From NCBI GenBank assembly GCA_021731815.1, contig JAKFWO010000016.1, positions 1 through 49,062 of the forward strand: a stretch of DNA of 49,062 nt. The letters are read 5' to 3'. The notes beneath the pieces are model-generated. The model saw only the letters and a list, made by a program, of their open reading frames with translations. It made no database searches and was not told the origin of the DNA. Source of the stretch: Hyphomonadaceae bacterium. Lineage in GTDB: Bacteria; Pseudomonadota; Alphaproteobacteria; Caulobacterales; Aquidulcibacteraceae. A program made the position numbers and the translations under genes. This document shows positions 14,965 through 23,876 of this stretch, piece by piece; within the stretch, counting starts at the first letter, position 1; each line of letters opens with the position of its first letter.

Positions 14965-17409
14965 TCAGAAGCGCCGGCGCAAAGTCACGCCGAAGGCGCG
15001 CGGCTGGTTGGTGGCAAAGCCGAGCCGGGCGCGTCCGCCGCGTTCGCGGTCGAAGGCGAGCTGGGCGTTCTCATCCAGCAAATTATTGATATAGGCCGAG
15101 AGTTCCCAGGCGCCGCTATCGATCCCGGCATTGATATTGAGGATCTGATAGGCGTCGAGCTCGAGATCAAGCGCTGTGATTTCATTTCCGCTCGCCCCGC
15201 CAAAGGGCAGGCCGGAGACGAAATTGCCCGCATTGCCCAATTGGTCCGAAGGCTGGGTAAAGCGCGTGCCGACATATTGAAGCGAGAAGCCGAAATATCC
15301 CTCGCTTTGGGTGTTGAACACTTCCACCGGGAAGGAATAATTGCCGCTGACCGCCACCTGGAATTCCGGAACGGAGGCCAGGCGATTGCCTGATTCGACA
15401 CCGCCGAGAACGGCACCGGCGTTGGAGATGACGCTCGAATCGAAGCGCGATTCGAGGATGGAACCGGCGACAGACAGATTCAGGCCCTTTAACGGGCTGG
15501 CGGACAATTCGAACTCGACGCCGCCGGTATGGGCTTCCGGCACATTGAAAGTGATGCGCGAGGAGCAGGAACCGGCATCGAGCGTGACCTGCAAATCCGA
15601 AATATCAGTATAAAACACCGCAGCGTTAAAGGTTACGCCGCCTGATTGCGCCTTGAGCCCGAGTTCATAATTCCACAGCCGCTCGTCGCCGAAGGACTGG
15701 AACGCGCCGAAAGTCGCGAGGTCAGAGCCCTGGCACAGGGGCACGTTGAGTGGATCGTTCACCCCACCCAGCCGGAAGCCGCGTGCGGCCTGGGCGTTGA
15801 CCGAAATGGTTTCATTGACCTTGTAATCAAGGATGAAACGCGGGGTGAAGCCGTCGGAGGACGTATTGTCCTCCCGCCCGCTATCGCCATTGGCAAACAG
15901 CCCGCCCGAGGTAATCGTGCGGTCCTCGTCGAAATTATAATAGCGCACTCCGGCCGTGAAGGTCAGGCGTTTGGTCAGATCGAGCGACCCTTCCCCAAAA
16001 AACGCATATTGTTCCAGCGCGAAGGGCAGATCGGAATTGAATGGGCTGTTGGCGGGGAAACCATTGGCGGCTTGCGCTGCTGTCGGAAGATTGTTGTTGG
16101 GAATCGCATCGGCATTGACGATCGCCGCCCGTGCGTTCTGGAACGCGTCATAACCCGGCGTCGGCAGACGCTGCGAATAATTGCGCTGGGTATTGGCGTA
16201 ATAGGCACCCACCAACCATTGCAGCCGCCCGTCGCCGGTGGAGGTGAGGCGAATCTCCTGGGTGAACTGGCCCAATTGCGTCCGGTCGAGCAAATTGGAC
16301 GGCAACAGAGCGCTGGCGGCGGGAAAGCCGAGATCGAGCGACACCGAACCGGTCAGCGCGCTGGCGTCGCGGCTGACCAGGATATTGCGGTCGGTATAGC
16401 TCGACACCGAAGTCAGTTCGACGGGGCCGAAATTATAGCTGAGCACGGCGTCGCCGATCAGCGTCTCGTCGGAGAATTGCTCCCCCAGCAGCAGAAATTG
16501 CTGACGCTCGGCGAATTCAACCGCCGGGCGGGTCGTCGTGAAGGGATTGGCGAAGAGGTTGAAATTCTCCTGCCGGTTGAAGCCGTCGGCGATCACGCGC
16601 TGATAGAGAATCCGCGGTGTGAAGCTGAAACGGTCACCGGGTGTGAATTTGACCGCGACCCGACCGCCGAAGCGCCGGCCGCTATTGACATTTTCATTGA
16701 CCTCCCCGGTTTCGGTCAGGGCATCGATGAAGCCGGCAAACTCGGTGTAATACCCCACCGCGCGCACGGCGAGCTTGTCCTGAACAATCGGGATATTGAC
16801 CGCACCCTTGCCATGGAAGCCGACGCCGCCCTGGGAGAGCACATTGACATTGGCCTCGACCTGACCGCTGAAATCCGACGCATTCGGCTGATTGGTGATA
16901 TAGCGGATCGTGCCGCCGACCGAGCCCGAGCCAAACAGCGTGCCCTGTGGCCCGCGCAGGGTCTCGACACGGCTGATGTCGAAGAGATCGATATCGGGCG
17001 TGAACAGCGACAGGGAAATAACGGATTCGTCGAGATAGATCCCGACCTGTTCCTTGACGCCCGGTTGGTCGCGGACGATCTGGCCGGCCGACACGCCGCG
17101 GATGGACACCTGGCTCTGTCCCGGCCCGAGATTTTGCACGACGAGGCCGGCAACATTGCGTGAAATGTCCTCGATCGAGGTCAGGCCCTGGCGGGCGATT
17201 TCGGTCTGGCCGAGTGCATTGATGGAAAAGGGCACGTCCTGAAGGGCAGTCGAGCGCTTGGTGGCGGTGACGATCACCGTCTCGGGCTCGCCATCCTGGG
17301 AATCGGCATCTGCCTGCTGGGCGAAAGCCATCCCCGGCGCGAGGAGCAGCGCCAACGCTGCGACGCCCGACAGCGCCCAACGGCGCAGATGTTTCGTGGT
17401 GGCCATCAT
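14965..17409 (-). CDS. TonB-dependent outer-membrane receptor
   Basis: 814 residues from the ATG at 17409 (AGGGG upstream). Signal peptide LSGVAALALLLAPGMAFAQQ, a TonB-box-like ETVIVTATKR, then the plug (VPFSINALGQTEIARQGLTS, VSIRGVSAGQ, VETLRGPQGTLFGSGSVGGT). The remainder is a 22-strand-type barrel ending RARLGFATNQPRAFGVTLRRRF, with the usual final aromatic residue. It imports a large or scarce substrate across the outer membrane using TonB-ExbBD. The plug resembles the IroN/CirA-like receptors that are abundant in sphingomonads and caulobacters. No linked enzymes or regulator reveal the substrate. Confidence 0.93.
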   Translation of the reverse strand: MMATTKHLRRWALSGVAALALLLAPGMAFAQQADADSQDGEPETVIVTATKRSTALQDVPFSINALGQTEIARQGLTSIEDISRNVAGLVVQNLGPGQSQVSIRGVSAGQIVRDQPGVKEQVGIYLDESVISLSLFTPDIDLFDISRVETLRGPQGTLFGSGSVGGTIRYITNQPNASDFSGQVEANVNVLSQGGVGFHGKGAVNIPIVQDKLAVRAVGYYTEFAGFIDALTETGEVNENVNSGRRFGGRVAVKFTPGDRFSFTPRILYQRVIADGFNRQENFNLFANPFTTTRPAVEFAERQQFLLLGEQFSDETLIGDAVLSYNFGPVELTSVSSYTDRNILVSRDASALTGSVSLDLGFPAASALLPSNLLDRTQLGQFTQEIRLTSTGDGRLQWLVGAYYANTQRNYSQRLPTPGYDAFQNARAAIVNADAIPNNNLPTAAQAANGFPANSPFNSDLPFALEQYAFFGEGSLDLTKRLTFTAGVRYYNFDEDRTITSGGLFANGDSGREDNTSSDGFTPRFILDYKVNETISVNAQAARGFRLGGVNDPLNVPLCQGSDLATFGAFQSFGDERLWNYELGLKAQSGGVTFNAAVFYTDISDLQVTLDAGSCSSRITFNVPEAHTGGVEFELSASPLKGLNLSVAGSILESRFDSSVISNAGAVLGGVESGNRLASVPEFQVAVSGNYSFPVEVFNTQSEGYFGFSLQYVGTRFTQPSDQLGNAGNFVSGLPFGGASGNEITALDLELDAYQILNINAGIDSGAWELSAYINNLLDENAQLAFDRERGGRARLGFATNQPRAFGVTLRRRF

Positions 17410-17875
17410 GTCCGTCCCCTGATCCGTTTTTCCGACGCATTCATTGACCGCATGCGGGGGGAGACCTCCCCAAGCGAGACAATAAATGCGTGCATGATTG
17501 CGCAATGGAACGGCTTTAATGGCGCGCGTCAACGGGTTTGAAAGGTTAACGGGCCGCCGGAACGAAGTTTTTCTGCCGATGCGGCCGAAATGCATCAGAT
17601 TTTGGAAGGGCATCGCGTGCCGGTTGTGGCGGTCGGTTATGCAGGCCGGCACTGCGGGGAGGGAGTCCGGGGATTATCCTTGCGTTCACGCGTAAGTTGG
17701 CTTCGCAATGATATGCCGGCGGGAGATTTCATTTCGCAAGGGCCGCCTCATCACAAGAGCATAAAGGTTTGGTGAATTGTTTTGAATTAAGCGATAATTA
17801 ACAATATTGATTGCGTCATACTGAATTGAATTCAGAGGGCGTGCAATATTGACCACAAAATGTTTGGAGGAAGAG
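17410..17875. other. Divergent intergenic region, TonB receptor / secreted protein
   Basis: 466 bp. The right third (about 17758-17875) is strikingly AT-rich and contains the CtrA box at 17787-17802. The left part is G+C-rich with no recognisable gene. A GGAGG site at about 17866 serves the secreted protein. Confidence 0.6.
17787..17802 (+). promoter_or_regulatory. CtrA-type binding site (TTAA-N7-TTAAC)
   Basis: TTAA GCGATAA TTAAC is a perfect match to the CtrA full site of Alphaproteobacteria, 74 bp before the ATG of the secreted protein at 17876 and within an AT-rich promoter-like stretch. It suggests cell-cycle or CtrA-dependent control of that gene, and possibly of the divergent receptor. 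Confidence 0.65.
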
Positions 17876-19360
17876 ATGCGGTTCACGCAAGGAATACGCT
17901 TGCCCGCCCGGTCGGCGCGGCAGGAACTGGCGGCCAATGCCCATCGACTATGGAAAACATGTGTCGTGCCCCTGCGCGCGGTTTTCCTTTCCATGATTGG
18001 CGCAGCAGCTTTGACGGCACCTGCGGCCCTCGCGCAGGTGCCTGCCGACACCCTGTTCATGCGCAGTGCCGTGGAAAATGTCGACGGCACGGTGACCCTG
18101 CCCTTGTTCCGCGGCTCGAGCGGCGGGCAAACTGTCTATTACATCATCACCGAAACGTCTGATGCGGCCTTGTCCAACGCATTGGGTGTGAATTTTGCGC
18201 CTGCTTTGGCCGAGGCCCAAAATAGTGCCGCAGTGCAATTTGTGGGCAGCAATTCGACGGCGAATTTCGCGTTTCCGGCCACGGTGACGTTCAATACCCG
18301 ACCCGATCCGAACACACCGGCCATTTCGCCGGCCGATGGTTCGCTCGAGCCGATCCCGACCGGCACGCCCCCGGCGCGTGGCAATGCCGGCTATAGTCCG
18401 CTGGTACAATTGCCCAACGGGATCATTGTCAACGCGCCGCATATCCAGAACAATAGCGGGCGGCACCCCCGATCTGTATCGGTCAATACTTCGACCCTTC
18501 GGGTGGTGTATGACGAGACCGACGGGTTTGAAGGCAATCAGCCGGTGCGTTATATCTCGACCGATGCCTCGACGGAATTTCTGGCCGCCGCCGAAAACGT
18601 GATCTTTGCACCAGCCCTCGGCAATATCCGGGGGCCGGCTACGGCTGGTCTTGCATTGCTCGATGACGGTCAGGTCGGGCGCAACAATATCCAGCGCCAG
18701 GGCTTTGATTCGGCGGTTGCTGATCGCCTCGATCCGCTCAATGTGCTGGAATTTAATCCGTTTGAAGCAGGCTATAGCCCGATCTGGGAAACCGAACCGC
18801 ATCGCTGGGCTCCCGGACTCAATGACGGTATCCGGAATATTCGCCAGCGTGATTATGACGTCGTCGAGGAAAAGGAAGCTGCCGGACAATTGCTCTCCCC
18901 GGTTGAAGATCCCAATGCTCCGGAAAAAGTCGTGAATTGTCCTATCATCAGCCGGAGATCTGACAGCGTGCCGCCAAGCTTCACGCCGGTGCTGGCGTCG
19001 CTGAATCCGGGCAGCCAACTGGAATTGTATCGCTCAACACGTTCACCCGAATTGTTGGTGACAGAACCAGATGGCTTCGAGGTGTTTCCAGATGGAACAG
19101 AGTCGACGACGCCTGTGGCGACAATCACTAATGTTGAGATTCGCATTGTGTCGCAAACCGGAACTGCTGCCAATGGTGTTTTGGTAGCGGTTACGGAAAA
19201 CCCCGCAAATGGCACCCGCCAATGTACAACAGGATCAAATGGTATCTGCAGCGTCAGTATTTTTAAAAACATCGCCGATCCAGTCGTCACTATTCAGGTT
19301 GTTGCTCTGAACAGAGTGGCAAGCTTCGTTCGCCACACAAACAAAATTGAAATCAATTAA
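17876..19360 (+). CDS. Secreted protein of unknown function with C-terminal Ig-like domain
   Basis: 494 residues. The ATG at 17876 has a GGAGG site 6 nt away; the TTG at 17849 has none. An N-terminal segment of about 35 residues precedes a signal peptide (FLSMIGAAALTAPAALAQ). The body has VYYIITETSDAALSNALGVN, APALAEAQNSAAVQFVG, YSPLVQLPNGIIVNAPHIQN and EAGYSPIWETEPHRWAPG, which look like a conserved but uncharacterised secreted fold. Residues from about 410 (VATITNVEIRIVSQTG, then TCTTGSNGICSVSIF-like alternation) look like a Big-1 or carboxypeptidase-regulatory beta-sandwich. Probably periplasmic or surface-exposed. Function unknown. The last 250 bp are visibly richer in A+T than the neighbours. 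Confidence 0.8.
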   Translation: MRFTQGIRLPARSARQELAANAHRLWKTCVVPLRAVFLSMIGAAALTAPAALAQVPADTLFMRSAVENVDGTVTLPLFRGSSGGQTVYYIITETSDAALSNALGVNFAPALAEAQNSAAVQFVGSNSTANFAFPATVTFNTRPDPNTPAISPADGSLEPIPTGTPPARGNAGYSPLVQLPNGIIVNAPHIQNNSGRHPRSVSVNTSTLRVVYDETDGFEGNQPVRYISTDASTEFLAAAENVIFAPALGNIRGPATAGLALLDDGQVGRNNIQRQGFDSAVADRLDPLNVLEFNPFEAGYSPIWETEPHRWAPGLNDGIRNIRQRDYDVVEEKEAAGQLLSPVEDPNAPEKVVNCPIISRRSDSVPPSFTPVLASLNPGSQLELYRSTRSPELLVTEPDGFEVFPDGTESTTPVATITNVEIRIVSQTGTAANGVLVAVTENPANGTRQCTTGSNGICSVSIFKNIADPVVTIQVVALNRVASFVRHTNKIEIN

Positions 19361-19365
19361 AATAC

Positions 19366-20277
19366 TCACCCGCCCCATGCCTGGATCTGTTCCAGCAGGA
19401 ATGTCCGAAATGCCTCGATCCGCTTGGACCGTCGCAATTCGGCGGGATAGGTGAAATAGACTTCGAAGCTTGGGCCCCTGAGATCGGGAAGCACCCGGAT
19501 CAGGGGCCCTTTGTCTTCGATCATATATTCGGGCAGCGGGCCGATCCCCAGCCCGGCCTCGATCGCCTTCATCATGGCCTGGACATTGTTGACGACGATG
19601 GCCGCGACGCGCGGGGGCCGGTCGTCACGACCGATCCGCGCCGCCCAGTCGAGCTCGCGCATCGGGCTGGCTTCGCCCGAAGACCAGGCGATGATCTTGT
19701 GCCGGTCGAGATCTTCCGCGCTTGCCGGCGCGCCGCCATTGGCATCGAGACAGGATTTCGACGCAAACAGACTGGTGCGCACCGTCATCAATTTGCGCTG
19801 CACCACTTCGGGATCGGTCGCCGCCCACAGCCTTATGGCGGCCTCGGCCTCAAAGCGCGACAGATCGAGCGCCCGGTCGTCCAGCACCAGATTGAGCCGC
19901 ACATCGGGAAAGGCCCGCGTAAAGGCCGGCAGGCGCGGCACCAGCCATTGCGTGCCGAGCGCCACGGGGGCCGTGACCTTGAGCTCCCCCTGGGGGCGGT
20001 CATGGGCGTCCTTGATCGCCGAATCGGCGAAAGCGGCGGCGGCCGCCATGTCATTGGTCGCCCGTTGCAGGGTCTGCCCGGCCGCGGTCAGCGCCAGCCC
20101 GCGTGCATGGCGGTGAAACAGCATGACACCGATGGAGTGCTCGAGTGCCGCAATATGCCGCGACACGGCCGATTGCGACATGCCAAGGGCTTCGGCCGCC
20201 GCGGTCAGCGACCCGGCCTCGGCCGCGGCATGGAAGCTGCGCAATTTGTTCCACTCGATTCCGGCAAGGCCCGCCAT
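19366..20277 (-). CDS. LysR-family regulator next to trxB (LsrB/VtlR-like candidate)
   Basis: 303 residues. Winged HTH at residues 5-65 (LRSFHAAAEAGSLTAAAEAL, MSQSAVSRHIAALEHSIG), then a LysR effector domain (LKVTAPVALGTQWLVPRLPA, GIGPLPEYMI). The ATG at 20277 is 4 nt after the trxB stop on the same strand, so the two are probably co-transcribed. In Rhizobiales the order lrp-trxB-lsrB is conserved and LsrB/VtlR is a redox-responsive LysR regulator; the context makes this a candidate ortholog (inference). Only 5 bp separate its stop from the stop of the convergent secreted protein. Confidence 0.87.
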   Translation of the reverse strand: MAGLAGIEWNKLRSFHAAAEAGSLTAAAEALGMSQSAVSRHIAALEHSIGVMLFHRHARGLALTAAGQTLQRATNDMAAAAAFADSAIKDAHDRPQGELKVTAPVALGTQWLVPRLPAFTRAFPDVRLNLVLDDRALDLSRFEAEAAIRLWAATDPEVVQRKLMTVRTSLFASKSCLDANGGAPASAEDLDRHKIIAWSSGEASPMRELDWAARIGRDDRPPRVAAIVVNNVQAMMKAIEAGLGIGPLPEYMIEDKGPLIRVLPDLRGPSFEVYFTYPAELRRSKRIEAFRTFLLEQIQAWGG

Positions 20278-20281
20278 CGCG

Positions 20282-21274
20282 TCATTCGGCGGCGGTGTCG
20301 TGCCGCGCCATCCTTGCTGTCTCCGGTTCCGCATTGCGCGCATGGTGCTGGAGAAAGCGCTCGGCATCGAGTGCGGCCATGCAGCCCAGCCCCGCCGCCG
20401 TCACCGCCTGGCGGTAGATGTCGTCGGCGACATCGCCGGCCGCGAACACCCCGGGAATGACCGTGCGGGTGGTTCCGGGCTCGACCAGCAGATAGCCATT
20501 GTCCCGCATGGGCAAATGGCCGGCGAAGATGGCGGTCGCCGGCTGGTGGCCGATGGCCACGAACACGCCATCGAGCCCCAATTCGCTGACTGTCCCGTTG
20601 GTCGTGTCGCGCAAGGCAATTCCGGTCACTCCGGACGGTTCTCCTCCGCCCAGGATTTCCACCACCTCATGGTTCCAGCGCAGGGAAATTTTCGGATGGG
20701 CAAACAGGCGTTCCTGAAGCACTTTTTCGGCGCGCAGATGATCGCGGCGGTGGATGAGCGTCACTTTCGACGCGAAATTGGCGAGATATAGCGCTTCCTC
20801 GACCGCCGTATTGCCGCCGCCGATCACCGCCACCTCCCGTCCGCGAAAGAAGAAGCCGTCACAGGTGGCGCAGGCCGAAACGCCGAAGCCCTGGAATTTC
20901 CGCTCGCTCTCGAGTCCCAGCCATTTGGCCTGGGCCCCGGTCGCAATGATCAGTGCATCGGCCGTGTAGAGCATCCCGCTTTCGCCGATGAGCCGGAAGG
21001 GACGGATGGACAGATCGACGCTTGCGATATGGTCCTCGACAAATTCGGTACCGACATGAAGCGCCTGGGCACGCATCTGCTCCATCAACCACGGCCCCTG
21101 AATGACCGAGGCGAAGCCGGGATAATTCTCGACATCGGTAGTGATGGTCAATTGGCCGCCCGGCTGCATCCCGGAAACGACCAGAGGCTTGCGCAAGGCG
21201 CGCGCGGCGTAGATCGCGGCCGACAAGCCGGCCGGCCCCGAACCGAGGATCAGGATTTCGCTGTGGCGGATCAT
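20282..21274 (-). CDS. trxB: Thioredoxin-disulfide reductase
   Basis: 330 residues. FAD-binding [20 protein letters not shown], redox-active [13 protein letters not shown] (Cys-Ala-Thr-Cys), NADPH-binding [16 protein letters not shown], and the closing FAD motif [18 protein letters not shown]. It reduces thioredoxin with NADPH. The ATG at 21274 has AAGGGA 8 nt upstream. It is the first gene of a probable trxB-LysR operon. Confidence 0.97.
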   Translation of the reverse strand: MIRHSEILILGSGPAGLSAAIYAARALRKPLVVSGMQPGGQLTITTDVENYPGFASVIQGPWLMEQMRAQALHVGTEFVEDHIASVDLSIRPFRLIGESGMLYTADALIIATGAQAKWLGLESERKFQGFGVSACATCDGFFFRGREVAVIGGGNTAVEEALYLANFASKVTLIHRRDHLRAEKVLQERLFAHPKISLRWNHEVVEILGGGEPSGVTGIALRDTTNGTVSELGLDGVFVAIGHQPATAIFAGHLPMRDNGYLLVEPGTTRTVIPGVFAAGDVADDIYRQAVTAAGLGCMAALDAERFLQHHARNAEPETARMARHDTAAE

Positions 21275-21758
21275 GGCTGCGTCCCTTCTGAGGGGGTGGA
21301 AGCGGCGGAACGTGGCAGGGACATCGGGGGCTATCCGGTTTGGAAAGGCAATGGGGTGGTTTTGGCGCATGGCCCCAGGAGAGCGATCACTCCCTGCCAT
21401 CGCAGAAATTGCGGTCGGGGAAAAGGGTGGCCGGAGAAAAGGGTGGCCGAGGAAAAGGGTGGCAGGGATCAAGAATTTCGCCATCAGGGGATTTGCCCCC
21501 GGATCGGCCCGCACCTTCCTGCCGATGCCCGGCCGTTTGAGAGATGGGAAATGCGAGGCGCGCAATCAAGCCCGGCCCTCGAATGCCCCGGGCGGGGGAT
21601 GCAACAACTCACCGGGCCAGCGCATTTTCATCAAAAGTGTAACCGCGGTCTTGTATGCGAAAATCCGCAGATTCAAATACCGGGAGCATCCACGAGGTGC
21701 CCATACTGGCCGGGATGGTTGCGTGGCCGGGTTTTCGTCCTTATAAGCCGCCTCCTGT
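21275..21758. other. Intergenic region, trxB promoter / tRNA-Pro promoter
   Basis: 484 bp with no convincing gene. It carries the 16-bp tandem array at 21421-21464. On the minus strand a reading frame runs through it in phase with trxB, but its composition is repetitive and trxB starts normally at 21274. Confidence 0.6.
21421..21464. repeat. 16-bp tandem array upstream of trxB
   Basis: Three AAAAGGGTGGCCGGAG-like units (21421-21436, 21437-21452, partial from 21453), about 150 bp upstream of the trxB start. Not linked to a stop codon. Confidence 0.85.
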
Positions 21759-21836
21759 CGGAGCGTGGCGCAGCCCGGTTAGCGCACTAGTCTGGGGGAC
21801 TAGGGGTCGTGGGTTCGAATCCCGCCGCTCCGACCA
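21759..21836 (+). tRNA. tRNA-Pro (anticodon GGG)
   Basis: Full cloverleaf with CCA encoded: acceptor CGGAGCG/CGCTCCG; D arm GCGC..GCGC; anticodon arm CTAGT-CTGGGGG-ACTAG, giving anticodon GGG; T arm GTGGG-TTCGAAT-CCCGC; discriminator A then CCA. It reads CCC/CCU proline codons. Confidence 0.97.
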
Positions 21837-21868
21837 TTCTTGCGGGCCCGTTCTTGCAGGCCCGTTCT
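21837..21868. repeat. 14-bp duplication starting directly after the tRNA CCA end
   Basis: TTCTTGCGGGCCCG (21837-21850), TTCTTGCAGGCCCG (21851-21864), then TTCT. It starts at the first base after the tRNA 3' end and so lies in the precursor trailer. Confidence 0.85.
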
Positions 21869-21921
21869 AACGGGGATGTAACAATTTCGGCAAATGCCGG
21901 CTTTCAGCTGCCATGCGCCGA

Positions 21922-22818
21922 TCAGGAAAAATGCGTCTGATCGGGTGACGAGCATGCCGTGAGATGCGGTGGCTGCGCGGGCTCCAACGGATTGAGAGCC
22001 CCGCCCTCGCGCGTGGCATGGTGCGATGTCACCCGATTGAACAATGTCTCATAATTCGGGTGCAGTGTGCCGAAGATCCGGTCCCAGATCAGGCTATAGA
22101 GGCCGAAATTGTAATTGATGCTGCGGTGGTGCTGGTTGTGGCTGGTCGATGTATTGATCCAGTTCAGTGCCGGTGACCGGATGAATCCCTGCGGGAACAA
22201 TTCATAGCCCAGATGCCCGAGCACATTGCTCAACAGGGAATAGAACCCGATCAGAGCCAGAGCGATCGGATGGACCGGAAACAGGGTCGCGAACAGCAGG
22301 ATCCCGCCGAGTTCAATCAATGCCTCGATCGGATGGAACGCAAAGGCGGCCAAAGGCGAGGGATTGGTCGACAAATGATGCACGCGGTGGACGCGCTCAA
22401 AGACCCCGGGCAGATGCATGAAGCGATGGGCCCAATAGAAATAGAAATCGTGGAATACGATGCCCGCCGGGATGGAAAGCCAGAACCACCACAGGCCGAA
22501 AGCGCCAATGTCAGGATAGAGTTTGAGGGTCGGTCCCCCGTCCCGCAACAGCAGCATCCCGGCGACTGCCAGGCCAAACAATCCGATACTTGACAGCGAC
22601 CACAGGAATTCCCGTCGCAATTGCACGGCGGTGAAGGGTGCGGCCTGGATCCGGCGGGTCGCGAGAGGTTTGCGGAACAGGGTGACGAGCCCGAGCGCTA
22701 TTCCCGCCACCACAAGGTAACGGGCGAGAATCAGGCCCCCGACGACCAGGAATGCCACCGGAAACAAGGGCAGGCCGGCATTTTCGGCCAATCCGCGCGC
22801 AAGCCCGGTCTGGAGCAT
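21922..22818 (-). CDS. Fatty acid hydroxylase / sterol desaturase family protein
   Basis: 298 residues with four to five membrane helices. The di-iron histidine clusters are clear: FHDFYFYWAHRFMH, then RVHRVHHLSTNP, then TSTSHNQHHRSINYNFG, matching HX3-4H / HX2-3HH / HX2-3HH. These integral-membrane oxygenases hydroxylate or desaturate fatty acids, sterols, carotenoids or lipid headgroups. The substrate is not indicated by neighbours. A GGAG ribosome site precedes the ATG at 22818. Confidence 0.88.
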   Translation of the reverse strand: MLQTGLARGLAENAGLPLFPVAFLVVGGLILARYLVVAGIALGLVTLFRKPLATRRIQAAPFTAVQLRREFLWSLSSIGLFGLAVAGMLLLRDGGPTLKLYPDIGAFGLWWFWLSIPAGIVFHDFYFYWAHRFMHLPGVFERVHRVHHLSTNPSPLAAFAFHPIEALIELGGILLFATLFPVHPIALALIGFYSLLSNVLGHLGYELFPQGFIRSPALNWINTSTSHNQHHRSINYNFGLYSLIWDRIFGTLHPNYETLFNRVTSHHATREGGALNPLEPAQPPHLTACSSPDQTHFS

Positions 22819-22918
22819 GGACGTATCTCCTCTCGTCGAGCGATGATCCAGCCATAAAGGGGCCGGATAAAGCCGGGATTACGAATGCGGGTGCCGGTGA
22901 TCTGCGCGGTGCGCCCCC

Positions 22919-22966
22919 GGGGCGTTTTCAGCAAAGATCCGGTCGGGATTTTGCTGAAAACGCCCC
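22919..22966. repeat. Long perfect inverted repeat (17-bp arms), REP-like
   Basis: GGGGCGTTTTCAGCAAA (22919-22935) and its exact complement (22950-22966) enclose a 14-nt loop, GATCCGGTCGGGAT. It lies between two minus-strand genes, 47 nt past the stop of the low-complexity protein. No T-run follows. The GCNTTTTCA...ATCCG pattern resembles the palindrome at 48319. Confidence 0.85.
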
Positions 22967-23013
22967 GACGGGTGGGGAGGGGCGTCGCCGCGCGGACCGC
23001 GGTCCGGTCCGGC

Positions 23014-23667
23014 TTACCGCGGGCAGGCCACCACTGCGCCTGCGCTGTTGGTGCAGGTCGTGCTGCGGGTGATGCCCGTGGCGCTGTCGAAGCTGGTTTC
23101 CGCGCGGATCGTGTTGCCGGCCGCGTTGGTTGCTTCGCTGCTACGCTGGGCGGCAACGGTTCCGTCGGCGTTGCGGGTGAGATTGCCGGAAGTCCCGGCC
23201 GTACCACCATTGGCACCGGTGACCGATGCATTGCCGCTCCGGGTCGCCGAACCGTCAGCATTCACCACTCCTGTGGTCTCGCGCTGACCCGCAGCACCCT
23301 GGGCGGTTGTGAAAGCCCCGTCTGTGTTGCGCGTCGTGTTGCCCGCACCGTCGGAGGTGATGGTTCCCGTCCGCGTCGCACGGCCACCATCGGGACCAAC
23401 AGCCGTCGCCGCCCGGCCGCAGGTTCCTGCCCCGTTGCTGCCCCGGCATCCGCGGGCGCGGGTGACCGAGCCGCCATTTTCACCGGTTGAACGGCTCACA
23501 CGACCCACGGCCGCGCCTTTTTCGTTAATGGCACCCGCCGCTACGCCGCGTTGTGTGCGGGCAGCTGCGCGTTCGCGCGCCTCGGCCACGCCGCTGATGC
23601 ACAGGACACCGATCGCGAGGCTCATGCCAAGGGCGGCGAGAGAGGTTCCATTCAGTTTGAGAGACAT
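23014..23667 (-). CDS. Secreted Gly/Thr/Asn/Ala-rich low-complexity protein
   Basis: 217 residues from the ATG at 23667 (MSLKLNGTSLAAL...). Signal peptide to about residue 26 (LAIGVLCISGVAEA). After an Arg-rich stretch the rest is irregular repeats of the kind NTDGAFTTAQGAAGQ, NADGTVAAQRS, NADGSATRSGN. Four Cys, two near residue 70 (ARGCRGSNGAGTCG) and two at the end (TTCTNSAGAVVACPR), could form disulfides. Such N-x-DG repeats suggest a beta-structured, perhaps cation-binding, surface or periplasmic protein, but I do not recognise the family. It is divergent from an OmpR/EnvZ-type system that may control it (inference). Confidence 0.75.
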   Translation of the reverse strand: MSLKLNGTSLAALGMSLAIGVLCISGVAEARERAAARTQRGVAAGAINEKGAAVGRVSRSTGENGGSVTRARGCRGSNGAGTCGRAATAVGPDGGRATRTGTITSDGAGNTTRNTDGAFTTAQGAAGQRETTGVVNADGSATRSGNASVTGANGGTAGTSGNLTRNADGTVAAQRSSEATNAAGNTIRAETSFDSATGITRSTTCTNSAGAVVACPR

Positions 23668-23876
23668 ATTGATTGACACAGGCTTGCTCCATCCAGGATT
23701 TTGCCGCTTCTGCAGCAGCGATGAGAGGCTTTTGCACCCGACCCGTTGCATGGTGATGTCGGATGCAGACAAAGTTGTTTCAAACTGTTTCGTTCAAAGG
23801 CGTCTGTAACGCCATGAAATATAGTTCTGCTTTGTCGGGGTGGCAAATCACCATGGCTGGATCCACAGGTGCCCGC

